Shown: positions 34,809 to 44,545 of the stretch, piece by piece
How the letters are laid out: each line of letters begins with the position of its first letter
How positions within the stretch are numbered: the first letter of the stretch is position 1
DNA from: Earliella scabrosa
Taxonomy: Eukaryota > Basidiomycota > Agaricomycetes > Polyporales > Polyporaceae
Direction of reading: 5' to 3'
Length of the DNA stretch: 64,000 bases
NCBI GenBank assembly: GCA_022605405.1
Contig: JABYQQ010000024.1
Coordinates: 620,001 to 684,000 of the forward strand
The notes under the pieces: model-generated
Told to the model about the DNA's origin: nothing
The model's input: only the letters and a program-made list of their open reading frames with translations
Database searches by the model: none
Translations under genes and position numbers: made by a program

Positions 34809-35475
34809 TAAGACGAGGTCGCCAGAGGTCGTTTGGGGAGACGTGAGGGAGAGAGGTGGAGGGGAGGGTGGGGGAAAGGGAGAAGAGGGAGACTTGAAGG
34901 GTCGTCGCCGGGGTTTCACCAGAGACGGCTAAGGTCGGGCCGGGCCAAGAACACCAAGGTATTGAGCCGCTCTTGGTGATGGGAAGATGACATAGCAACT
35001 GTCCAAGAATCTACAATGCACTACAATGACAAGCAAAGTCGACGGAAGTCGTCAGGACTGATGAGAAGCGGTCAAGGATGATTAACTCACATGGCAGGCA
35101 ATTGTAGTACAAACTGGAACAGCTGTTGTCAATGAGGAACAATCAGCGGAGAGGAGGGGTAGTGGTGGCGTGAAGAGAGGATGGCTTGAGGTATACAAGT
35201 GTAAACCATGAGCGGCAATGGTCGACATGGCGAGACATTCATGGACAATCGACGGTGATGGTGTTGCTGGGCGCCACTTGCCCTATTAGCGCGCCTTTCA
35301 GTACAAAGTGCGGCAATAGGAAGCCATGGGAAACATTTGGGGATAATGGGGCGCAATGGCTGACAGTGTTCAACCAACGAAGACAATGGAAGGCAATTGA
35401 GTACGATAGTTATGGAAAGCTTGCAATTGCTGACATTACCGGACAAAGTGTGACAATGTGACAGTGTTAGATGAT
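34809..35475. promoter_or_regulatory. Right subterminal region with many CAAT motifs; integrase promoter
   Basis: No gene. CAAT occurs about a dozen times on the + strand from 34990 to 35458, often as ACAATG or GCAATG. It mirrors, in weaker form, the ATTG motifs of the left end. Confidence 0.45.
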
Positions 35476-35498
35476 TTTTGTCCAGAAATCACAGCCAT
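35476..35498 (-). repeat. Right terminal inverted repeat
   Basis: Reverse complement begins ATGGCTGTGATTTCTGGACA and matches the left end at 16 of 23 positions. Confidence 0.75.
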
Positions 35499-35506
35499 AC
35501 GATTCT
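35499..35506 (+). repeat. Right target-site duplication of the 20-kb element
   Basis: ACGATTCT, identical to 15251-15258. Confidence 0.88.
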
Positions 35507-35769
35507 GCCGGGCGGTCCTGGACCACGCACCAATAGGGTCGTTCCGGCGTCGCTTCTTCCCTAACGAATCGACAACCTGCCCGGAATGCAGAGTGTTCCA
35601 GGACAGGGAGCATGTGCTGCTCAAGTGCAGGAAGTACCGCCGCTGGTGGAATTGCCGCGGTGAGTACGAATTCCTGCAGCGGGTGAGCTCTTACCGTGAC
35701 GTCACCACGTTCATTAAGTCGAACGAGAGCGCGTTCAGCTTCGCGGACGCGCCCGAACCTATTGATTGA
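35507..35769 (+). pseudogene. LINE ORF2 C-terminus (second half of interrupted frame)
   Basis: Continues the frame cut at 15258: TTC T|GC CGG gives Phe-Cys-Arg, followed by AVLDHAPIGSFRRRFFP, a typical sequence after RNase H in I/Tad-type LINEs. The Cys/His motif CPECRVFQDREHVLLKC has spacing C-x2-C-x7-H-x4-C. The frame ends at 35769 with EPID. A 180-bp 3' UTR and the A11 run follow. No frameshift or stop interrupts this half. Confidence 0.85.
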
Positions 35770-35950
35770 CGAGAGACTCCGGTCCTCGCTTGGCGACTAT
35801 GGCGCAGCATGTCAGCGCATACAAAGCCCTTAGATGTAGGCAACACTGGCTGAGAACACTCGCCCGCCACCGTGATACCTAGTATCAGTAAATAGCCGCA
35901 CCTGTACTCCGTACGAGCGGGATATAAGAGCGCGAATTTAAAAAAAAAAA

Positions 35951-35965
35951 GATCATACGCGTGAG
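35951..35965 (+). repeat. Right target-site duplication of the LINE fragment
   Basis: GATCATACGCGTGAG directly after the A11 tail; identical to 14199-14213. Confidence 0.9.
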
Positions 35966-36071
35966 ACTCCGAGGCGGAGACAAGACGCTTCTTTCCAACA
36001 TTCGTGCAGGCGAGCGGGCGCGTAGGCGTAGTGATGTTTGGAAATACACCTTGACCACCGTCTGCACGCAC

Positions 36072-38424
36072 ATGGAACTCAAGCTTGTATACCGCGGCTT
36101 GCGCCAGGTCTCGGACTGGGCCCTGCGCTTCTACTCGGACATACACGTCGACGGCGAGGAGAACGTCCCGCGTGACGGCCCGCTCATCATGTGCGTCTTC
36201 CTCCATGACGCCACCAGCGTCCTCCGGGTCCTCTTATATCCTCGGACGGCGACTACATACAGGACTACAGGACCCGACTGACGTCTCGCGTCTCACAGAA
36301 CATCGTGCCACCACAATGAGATCCTGGACATAGCTACCCTATGTGAGTAACGTACACCATACTCTCCAGACCCAACCCATCCGTCTGCGTCCACTCATAC
36401 CCCATAAATCCAGCTATTACTATTCCTCATGGTCGCCCAGTATGCTTCTGGGCGAAGTCCACGATGTTCAAGAACCCGCTAGTGGGTAGCATCCTCCGCT
36501 CTTCCGGTAGCATCCCCGTCGCGCGCAATCCGAACAGCACGCCTGTCCCCACTGAGCAGCCCGGCGGTGCTGGACCCGCCCCCTCTCAATCGGGTGTCAA
36601 TGAGGCCCTTTTCCGTGAGACGTTCAAGGCATTGGAGAGGGAGGAGATCATTGGAGTCTTCCCGGAGGGCACGAGCCACACCGAGCCGTGTATCGCGCAG
36701 GTCAAGGACGGCGCAAGTAGGGCGGCCCTGGAGTATGTCAAGTGGGTGGGCGAGGGGAAGAGCAAGCAGAAGGAAAAAAAGCTGTTGATCGTGCCGGTAG
36801 GCATCGTGTACACGGACAAGTCACAGTACCAAAGTCGGGTGAGTCGTCCAATTCACAGAGGTCTGGCCAGTGCAAGAGTCTGAACGCGGGGTGGGGTATC
36901 CTGCGGACGTGTCATCCAGGTCTGTGTGAGGTGTGTAGTATTGGTTATATGTTCTTGTGTCTCATCCTGACATTACGTTGTAGGTGGGGCAAGCCCATCG
37001 ACGTTGAGGCCTTTGCTATTGCGAAGACCTCTGAGACGTCGGAGAGCATTGACTCCCGTGAGGTCATCAGGGCATTGTCTGCTGAGATTGAGAAGCGCAT
37101 GCTGGACTTGACCATCAACGCTCCGGACTGGTGAGTGAAACCCCTACATGCCTGTCAAACTGTGTCAACCAACTGAACCTCCAGGGACACGCTGTATGCT
37201 GTGACAACTGCTCGCAACATCCTATGGGCGGACGAGGAAATTCCGGCCTCGCACTTCGTCTGGATCTCTCAAAAGTGTGTCCCTCCTTGTCTTCATCAGA
37301 CGAATTACGGACATTGACTATGCGATATCCACAGCCTGGTCAGCCTCTTCGCCGACCCCAACGCGGCCGCGTCCCGCAACAAAGCTCGCACCTCCCTCCT
37401 CAAATACCACGCCCTCCTCTACTACGCTAACATCTCGCACTCCTCTCTCAACGCCATCCTTCCCACCCCCTCGTCCTCTGCCGCCGCGGCGCAGCCCACC
37501 CGCTTCCGCGCGCTCTCCGTTCTCGTCCGCCAGCTGCTCATCAGCGTCCTCCACCCGCGCTTCGCCCTCTTCCTCCCGACGCTCGTCCTTCACGTCCCCG
37601 CATATATTACGGGCTTCCTCGCCGACCGCCTCCTGAGCACGAAGGACGAGGAAGAGACCCGCGCGCAGTTCAAGGCCGTGTTCGGCGGGCTCGCAGCCAG
37701 CGCCGCCTACGCGGCCGTCTCCCGCGCGATCGTTCGCGCGCTGGTCGCGGGGTCCGCCCACTTGCTGCCCTCCGTGGATGTGCGTCTTCCGGCGTCGGTC
37801 GTGAATGTTGGTCGTTGGCTCTTTGTGGGCGACAACGCGAGTGGTGGGTTCTCTGGCAAGGCACGGGCGGCGCTTGGCGCGTTCGGGGTCTTCTATGTGA
37901 CGAGCTTTGTGCTCTCCCGCTGGCACAACTACTGGGTCGGATGTACGTGTCTTCGTCTCTGTTCGCGATCCCTTTGCTCACTGACGTTCTCCCGCACACA
38001 GCGAACTACAGACAGTGAGCCCTCGCACGACACCTATATCGACTTGCACACTAACTACTCGCACAGGTTCAAGCGGCTCCTGGCCTCCGTCAAGCTCTTC
38101 TTCGGCATCCTCGCTCCGCGGTCCAGCGCACTGTCCGGGGCCAACCTCGCGCCATACACCACGCCCTATATCCCGCCCCCGAACCCGTACATCAAGCGAC
38201 GCGAAGGCACGTCTCAGCAGCAACCCACGACGGTCCCGCCGCCTCGCGTCCCGTCGTACAAGCTGATCCGCCCACTGCTCGATGCGCGCGCGGAGGCGAC
38301 GCGCAACATGTGGTCGTTCATGGTGGACTCGAAGTATCTCCATGGGCTCGTCACCGCGCGGATGAAGGGCGAGGGGTGGATGCAGGTCGGGCCCGCGAAG
38401 CGGCACGAGTACGACAACGAGTAA
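36072..38424 (+). CDS. Glycerol-3-phosphate / DHAP O-acyltransferase (Sct1/Gpt2-like)
   Basis: Nine exons keep one frame: 36072-36190, 36299-36342, 36414-36838, 36920-36930, 36984-37130, 37185-37274, 37335-37942, 38002-38014 and 38067-38424 (604 aa). Splicing restores the acyltransferase block I HHNEILD (H-x4-D), then FWAKSTMFKNPLVGSILRS, and block III GVFPEGTSHTEP. The later part holds hydrophobic segments near LHPRFALFLPTLVLHVPAYI, probably membrane-spanning. The family makes lysophosphatidic acid in the first step of glycerolipid synthesis in the ER. Two exons are only 11 nt (giving VCVR) and 13 nt. The start MELKLVYRGLRQVSDWALRF is the usual family start. The gene is shorter than yeast Gpt2 (about 740 aa). 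The LINE insertion lies 106 bp upstream, so the native promoter has been displaced; a GATATAAG at 35921 in the LINE 3' UTR could substitute. Confidence 0.9.
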
Positions 38425-39064
38425 TCTGGGGCATAAGATTGGATACTATACTGCACATCCTGTGCTCCCAGACATGGCGGCAGGCACCGGATGCTGGGAG
38501 AATGTCAGCGTACATACATACATACAGGAACGTGAATCAGATTCGTGATGTGTCGTGGTATCGTAGAGCGGGAGGATGAGATAAAATAATGTAATGTGAG
38601 CGAGACACAAGAAGCGGGATGTGCCAATGCGATGGTAGCGTACTCTTGGGAGAACCGAATCACAGGGGACTAGCGATGAGGGGCATTACAGGGCGAGTGA
38701 TCCGGAGACAGAATTACAACAGCTACATGAAGGGTATGAGGGGACAGGGGCAACAACAGCAACGGGAACGAGCATCGACTACAACAACAGCCACTAATTC
38801 TAGGAGGGTGCGCGACGATTATATATCAGCACGAGAGCCAGGATGGAGAGATGATAGCAAGCAGAGGAAGCACCAGAGAGATGTGTGATGATGAGGCAAA
38901 TGACGAGGGAGAACACCAAGAGGGACGCGAAACACAGTGGGAATCATAAGGAGTGTCTAAGTGAACCGTACCGGATGGATTATCGTACACGGATATGCCG
39001 GGTTTTCGATCGGGGTCCAGGATCGGAGAGCGGGAACGAAATAATGGATGCATAATGTCAACGG
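38425..39064. other. Convergent 3' region
   Basis: No gene. It lies between the 3' ends of the acyltransferase and the RING gene and contains a short (ATAC)n run at 38511-38525 and A-rich stretches. Confidence 0.45.
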
Positions 39065-42000
39065 TCAGTGGCCGCTGCGTCCTGCCCAGGTGCCGCCAAA
39101 CAGACTTGAACGACGGCCGTTGACAGGGCGAGGGGCGTGGATGCCGGCGGCCTCCTCGCCGTTCCCGGTCACGGCAGAGGAGGTGCTGGGCGCTTCGAAA
39201 GAGAGACCGAGGGAGCTCATGCTCCCGGGTCCGCTTCCCAGGCCTTCCATGGCGCGGGGAATCGACTCCTGGCTCTTCTGGGATCGCGAGTCGGCGGAGT
39301 GACGGTCTCGAGAAGAGCCATATGGCTGCATGTCTGCGGGCGCCGTAGTCCAGGCCGCAGCCCCGCGCTCGCGCTCACGGTCGTGGTCACGGAAACCGTC
39401 GAGTGCCGAGGCGGTTGAGCCACGACGAGCTCGGCGGTTGGGATCAGACGAGCGGTGGGATGTCGCGCTGTGGCTGCTGTGGGAGCTGTGCACGCTGTGA
39501 GAGCTTTGGTGACTGAACGTGCTCTCTGCGTGCGAGCGGGTGGATGCGCCGCTGCGGGGCCGGGATTGAGCTGGAGGGGAAGGGTCCTCCGTCGAAGGAT
39601 CGCTCGAACCGCGGCTGCCGGAGTAGTTTGTCATGGGCCTGGAGCTGTACAACGCGATCCCTGTCCGCGGGCCAACCATGGCTTCTCGTTCATCTCCGGA
39701 CATGGTTGCGGATGGCTGTCGGGAGTGACGAGAAGGCCGTGAGCTGCGACGACTTTGCGAGTCCTGGTTTTCGGACGTTGCTAGCTGCATCAAGGAGCGG
39801 TTCACATCCTCGAGATCCCGCACGCTGCTCACAACTTGACGGGAACTACCGGCGCTCGGGTTGAGCAGGAGCCCAGATGCCTCTGGACGACGGCCTTGCG
39901 AGCGCTCCGAACGGCTGGAGATGGAGCGGTCGTCGCCGAACAGTGACGACGTTGAGGTTTGTCTGGGAGTCAACGCGTCGGTGAGAACAATGGGACCGCC
40001 GTTCAATTCGCCGATAGGTAACTCGTCCATGGACTCTGTGGAGCGGGGGAAGGCGTGTGGAGGTGGTAGATTGTGGAGGTGCAGGCTGGCGAGGCTAGAG
40101 TTCCTTGATGCGCCCCACGACGAAGCGGGAGATGGTTCGGATTCGGGCTGTGACGCAGAGCGTCCTGCTTCAGGAAATGATGCAAGGTTGAACCCCAGAA
40201 GATGGTTCGTGCCCCGTACGGTACCCTGTCCTGCAGTCGGGTTACTGCGCGCGGGCGCGTTCACCATACCCATGGCACCAACCGATACATTCGAGCTGGT
40301 TGCCGAGGCAGCGACTGTGCGTTCCGATGAGCCAGGGGCATTACGGAAGAGAGTCGAGGCACCCGACGAGGCACTAGGTCGAGAGTCGTACTGTCCACGC
40401 TGCACGACACTGGTGCTCGGGCCCGCCACTGGGGCTTCCGGGACACCACTGAGCTGCAACGGGTTAGGACCGGGAGGCGCGCCGTTGTGGTTCAAACGCC
40501 AGGGTTCGTCGACTTCGGATGGATCCTTGGCGACAACGTACGGGTGGCGGCTTTCAGTGTTCCTGGCCCGAATGGGGAGTTTCGCGGCGTCCTCTTCATG
40601 GATCCACGTGTAGCCATTGCCGGGGTTGAATACAAGAACAAAACCTTCTTCATGAGCGCGACCGACTCGCCAACCGTTCGGGTCACGTTCATAGACAGGG
40701 GCCCCTGCTGGAGATACTCGGATACGGACTGAACTAGTTTCGCCAGCCGACCGCGCGGTCCGGGCCATCGGAGGCATGTTGGGAGGAGGCGGGGGGATCA
40801 CAGGAGGCGGCTCAGTTGATGGGCCCGCCTGGGGAGCATTCGAGGAGGCGTCGCGAAATGAATAGTATTTGTGCAGGTCCTCATATGGGACCTCGTTCGG
40901 TAGGATCTCATGGGGAGAGTCTGGTGCACCTGTCCAAACACACGGCGATCCATCTTTGGGGCCATACTGCTGAAGGTGAGCAGGCCATTCTCCCACTCGA
41001 CCAGGATACGAGACTTGGCCGGACGACGCTCCGAACGGACGAGGCGTGCTGTCTGAATCCCCGTCCGTCAGACGTGGCGGCGGCGGCGGCAACACCCTAT
41101 GGGAATGGGGCGCACCGGGTATGATGAAGTGCGGCCGCCTCGTCTTCTCTTGACGGAGCTCTGTGCCGTTAGCATCGACCGCGTATTTTGATTCTTTCGG
41201 AGGGTTCGGAGGGGACGTGTCTGAGAAGTGAACAGAAGCGGCGCGCGCCCGTGAGCTACCGGAACTGCTCCTGGACTGGGAAGTGGGCGCTGCAACTGCG
41301 GGAGCGCCAGGAGCCACGCCGAGGCCCAATGGTACGACACCGGTATGAGATGATCGAGTGCTTGCTGCAGCATGGTCCCGTGTGAGATTTGTCACCAGGG
41401 GAATGATTTCTGGAGGACGAGGCAAAGGATTGGTGTTGGCGTTCGGGAGGTTGTTGTAACGGTCGAGCTCCGTTTGCATGCGAGCGTTCTGCTCGCGTAC
41501 TTGAGAGAGCTATGACGAGGAGCATGTCAGTAAGAATAATGTTGCAATGCGGACGCAAACGCATATAGTCACCTGGCTGTGAACAGATGATAATCAGAAC
41601 GAGCATTGAAGACGTAGCAGAAACACTCACAGCCTCGTCTCCTCCAACTGTTGCAGCAAGTTCCTCTCCACCACCATGGAAGTATCGAGATCTTTTTGCT
41701 TAACGTGGGCCTGCCGCTCATGAGTGACCCGAAGACGAGCTATAGTCTCCTCGTCTCTCGCGATCTGCATCTGCATATTCTTGTACTGGTGAAGGGCCCA
41801 TATGGAGTTTCTGAGGGCCTGGTGCTGATAACGGGGTCATACGAGAAAATCAATCTTTCGATCCCACTTTTCATAGCAACGACAAGCAGCGGGCGACGAG
41901 AGCAGAATGACAGACTTACCGTAGAGCCAGGGTTCTGAAGCAACCATTCTTGCACTTCTTGCACCAGCGCATCGATATCTTCGCTCGTTGCGTCCTCCGC

Positions 42001-42391
42001 GAACAGCAATCCCACGCGCCTCAGCAGCTCGTTCTCCTCAGACATGGGTCCAGTCGGAATGACGGGTTCGTCGGGAGCCCGGTCAACGTGCAGCTTCTTG
42101 ATACGGTCAAAAACCTTGCGGCACAGAGGGCAGTTGCTCGGGTTCGTTGACCTCAGGCAGCTGCAATCGCCGATAGTTAAATCGCGACAAAAGTAATTCG
42201 GTCCATCAGCAATTAGGCTCCACCATATGAGAAAACGGTGGCAACTGTGCAAAAGCTGGCCAGGCAGTGAATACGCACTCGTAGCAGAAGATGTGCCCGC
42301 ACTGGATCGCGTGCGGGGCTTTTGCGGGCGTGGACCAGTTGTACGCGTCGAGGCAGACATCGCACTGAGAAGACGGATGGACGACGAGCAT
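39065..42391 (-). CDS. RING-finger, coiled-coil protein with long disordered tail (998 aa)
   Basis: Exons are 42279-42391, 41920-42160, 41631-41824, 41573-41576 and 39065-41509. The RING finger spans the first intron: CDVCLD, CGHIFCYDCL, NCPLCRK, with C3HC4 spacing. A helical region follows (RNSIWALHQYKNMQMQIA, then TIARLRVTHERQ to LLQQLEETRLQLSQ), probably a coiled coil. The fourth exon is 4 nt long (CCAG); without it the frame cannot be kept, because no other acceptor in the region gives the right phase. The last 800 residues are Ser/Pro/Arg-rich and probably disordered. RING proteins are mostly E3 ubiquitin ligases. The gene at 46767-49068 is a relative with the same layout. Confidence 0.85.
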
Positions 42392-42935
42392 CGCTGCTCT
42401 CTAGCCCTTGCAAGGCCGAGTCGGCGAGGTGGAGACTTTTCTGAGGAGCAAGGATAGGTGGGGAGAAGAGGAGAGGGCTATGTGGATTTTGCGCTGCCTA
42501 CGCCGAGTCAAGCCATCACAACAACACAACACTGCCACCCAAATCCGGAAAGTGCAGCGCCCCGCTCTGCCTCCGCTCCCAAGTCCGACACCCAGCTGTT
42601 TTCACGAGGCAGACGAGCTGAGCACGGAGCAGGGCGAGCGCGCTCCTGCAGACCTAAGTAACAGTAACTGTAGTTGCGATGCAGGTCGGACATTCTCACC
42701 ATTCCAAACGCTGCACTGCGTCCGATCATTTGGATGAGGGCGTTGTGGCGTGCACTCTATCCGCATGATTACAATATGAAGTGATCGAGTGGGAGATCGA
42801 TGGGGTAGAATACACGTGAATGAATGCGACTATGTCGGAAAGCACGCTAGCATACAGTAGATGGAGGACGGAGAATTGGAGACAATGGGTGTAGGATACG
42901 GCGGGAGCAGGAAATGATGGGTCAAGTCTATATAG
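42392..42935. other. Spacer between RING gene promoter and VAMP7-like 3' end
   Basis: No gene. The left part holds the promoter of the RING gene. Confidence 0.4.
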
Positions 42936-43821
42936 CTAGGCTCCGCAGTGGTTCAGCCCAGCTCCGCAAAATTGAGCGAGAAGCACCCATACGAGCACCT
43001 AATGTCCCCGAGAAGCCTGATAAGCTAGGAAGCATGTCATGAATGAACAGACTCACCAGAGCCACCACTATACTCAGGGCCAGAATCCGTGTGTTCTTCC
43101 ACCACATGCTGCGCCGCACAGTCCTAGCGCCTCGCCTGAACGCCGTGGCCTGGCTTGCCATAGTATCGGTCTTATCGACAAGCAGCTCGATACGTTCACC
43201 TCGGGACAAAATCTGCTCCACGTTCTGCACCATGATATCCTTGACTTGAGCAAGCTCAGTCTGGGCACGAGTAAGCTCGTCCGTCGGTGGGTTGGTGTTG
43301 TACTGAGTCATAAGCTGGGCGATCACTGGTCCGAAGGAACCTTGGAGAGCATATGCAGGTGGGTCGGATAGGGACGAGGAGGATGCTGAGGGTTGGGATG
43401 TGAACTTCTGCTGCAGCTCGGCGAGGAACGTGAACGGCATGCGCCTGCACATACAGGTTAGGTTGGTAATCCACAGAGCCGAGATGCATCACTCACCTCC
43501 CAGCAGCATCGTCAGCCATGACGAGGTAAGTGAACCCGCCTTCCGACACATAATGGAAGAGATACTGCTCCCAGACATATGTGAGTTTGCTGTTGTTTGG
43601 GGGAATCTTGGAAAGAATGGTCTGTGTGGCTGATATGAGGGAAATCAGGACTTACGGGGCTGTCCTGGACCATAGTAGTTGCAATGCTCACCTTGAGAGA
43701 AGTCCCGTTGCCCGCCCTGGTGCTCGGCGAGAATGGTGGATCCTCTGGCCACAAGAGCGTGTATCTAGACATGGTTAGAGGCATATTCGCTACGACTCCG
43801 GTCCATACGTACCAGAGACAT
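42936..43821 (-). CDS. VAMP7-like longin R-SNARE (221 aa)
   Basis: Exons on the minus strand are 43813-43821, 43692-43764, 43497-43629, 43057-43444 and 42936-42998. The longin domain starts MSLIHALVARGSTILAEHQG and continues QTILSKIPPNNSKLTYVWEQ and MPFTFLAELQQKF. The SNARE motif is VKDIMVQNVEQILSRGERIE with the zero-layer Arg before GERI, followed by SMWWKNTRI and a membrane anchor. The last exon (VLVWVLLAQFCGAG) completes the anchor; if the final intron is not removed, the tail becomes polar. The length matches VAMP7 (about 220 aa). It acts in fusion at the vacuole/endosome; in yeast the related Nyv1 does this job. Divergent from Sec61 beta with 236 bp between the ATGs. Confidence 0.9.
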
Positions 43822-44057
43822 TGTGCAGTCTTGACAGGAGAAAGTATAAGGATGGAAATGGAGGTATGCAAGCTGCGGACGCGCTCCGGCCGACCGCCGT
43901 TACCAAGTGCGTCACCGTCACGAAGGTGGAACGTGACCAGCATGTGACAGCATGTGACACAGTCACCAACGAGGTTCCACGTGGACAGGAGCTTAGACTC
44001 ACGGCGGAGCTGAGCTGGAGTTGCCAGCACACGTCCACTTCTGCACTCACCTCCACC

Positions 44058-44545
44058 ATGGTATGTCGTCTGCTCGTTGTTCCCGCCGTTCTGCTCACCG
44101 AGAACTGCCACTCGTCGCCAATCAGTCCGACTCCGACTCCTCTCGCCCTAGGACCCCCAGCGGTGTTGCGAAGCCTCCTGGTGCTCAGATTCGGTACGGA
44201 CTAGCGTACTTTCACTCTGCCGACAAAGTACTCAGTCTAGCATCCTCATAGCCGGAGAGCAACTGGCTCGCAGGTTTCGAAGCCCAACTCTACACGTGCC
44301 GCGGGTGCCGGCGGTTCGTCCAACACCATGCTGAAGCTCTACACGGACGACTCACCAGGACTTCGAGTGTACGTCTGATGCCTCCTGCAACTCCTCTGTG
44401 TCGTCTTTGAGAAAGGCTAGACTCGTGCTGAACTGTTCAATCTTATAGTGACCCTTTCATTGTCCTCGTCCTCTCGCTCTCCTTCATTGCCTCCATCTTC
44501 TTCCTCCACATCTCCGCCAAGATCATCCGTGCATTCACGAAGTAA
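44058..44545 (+). CDS. SBH1: Sec61 beta subunit of the ER translocon
   Basis: Exons 44058-44060, 44126-44193, 44252-44368 and 44449-44545 join to 94 aa. The first coding exon is only ATG; the protein begins MSDSDSSRPRTPSG. The family core RAAGAGGSSNTMLKLYTDDS, PGLRVDPFIVLVLSLSF and a single C-terminal membrane segment (FIASIFFLHISAKIIRAF) are plain. The acceptor at 44251 is chosen over 44272 because it keeps phase and gives the expected basic RRRATGSQ linker. It is a tail-anchored partner of the Sec61 channel in cotranslational import into the ER. Confidence 0.95.

Larger units (their letters stand above)
15259..35498 (+). mobile_element. 20.2-kb TIR DNA transposon carrying nine genes, nested in the LINE
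   Basis: The ends are fixed by three agreeing signs: an 8-bp direct duplication on both sides, imperfect inverted termini, and exact restoration of the interrupted LINE frame when 15259-35506 is removed. Gene order is HECT-like (+), Cys-rich coiled coil (+), Pro/Ala/Val-rich protein (+), two F-box/nucleotidyltransferase-like genes (-), TET/JBP-like dioxygenase (-), a third F-box/nucleotidyltransferase-like gene (+), a 178-aa unknown (+), and integrase (-). The integrase is next to the right end and is the only transposase candidate seen. An 8-bp duplication is longer than usual for rve-type integrases and is known from hAT, P and KDZ/Zisupton elements. No hAT or KDZ transposase was recognised. 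The family is therefore open, and the element may even have been moved in trans. Confidence 0.85.
14214..35950 (+). mobile_element. 5'-truncated LINE (non-LTR retrotransposon) fragment, split by a 20-kb DNA element
   Basis: The LINE consists of 14214-15258 plus 35507-35950, 1489 bp in total. It is flanked by a perfect 15-bp duplication and ends in eleven adenines (35940-35950). It encodes the last part of a reverse transcriptase ORF2: RNase H and a C-terminal Cys/His motif of the I/Tad type. It has no promoter or reverse transcriptase domain and cannot move by itself. It landed about 106 bp upstream of the ATG of the acyltransferase gene. The perfect duplication and open frame suggest the insertion is fairly young. 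Confidence 0.88.

Noticed and set aside
15259..35498. Assignment of the 20-kb element to KDZ/Zisupton
   Set aside because: The 8-bp duplication and TET/JBP gene fit, but no KDZ transposase was recognised in any frame. The family is left open.
15259..35498. Starship-like or Maverick-like element
   Set aside because: No tyrosine recombinase, and no DNA polymerase B, capsid or protease gene was seen.
35458..35769. Stand-alone 103-aa zinc-motif gene
   Set aside because: The first codons belong to the right terminus of the 20-kb element; from 35507 on it is the rest of the LINE ORF2.
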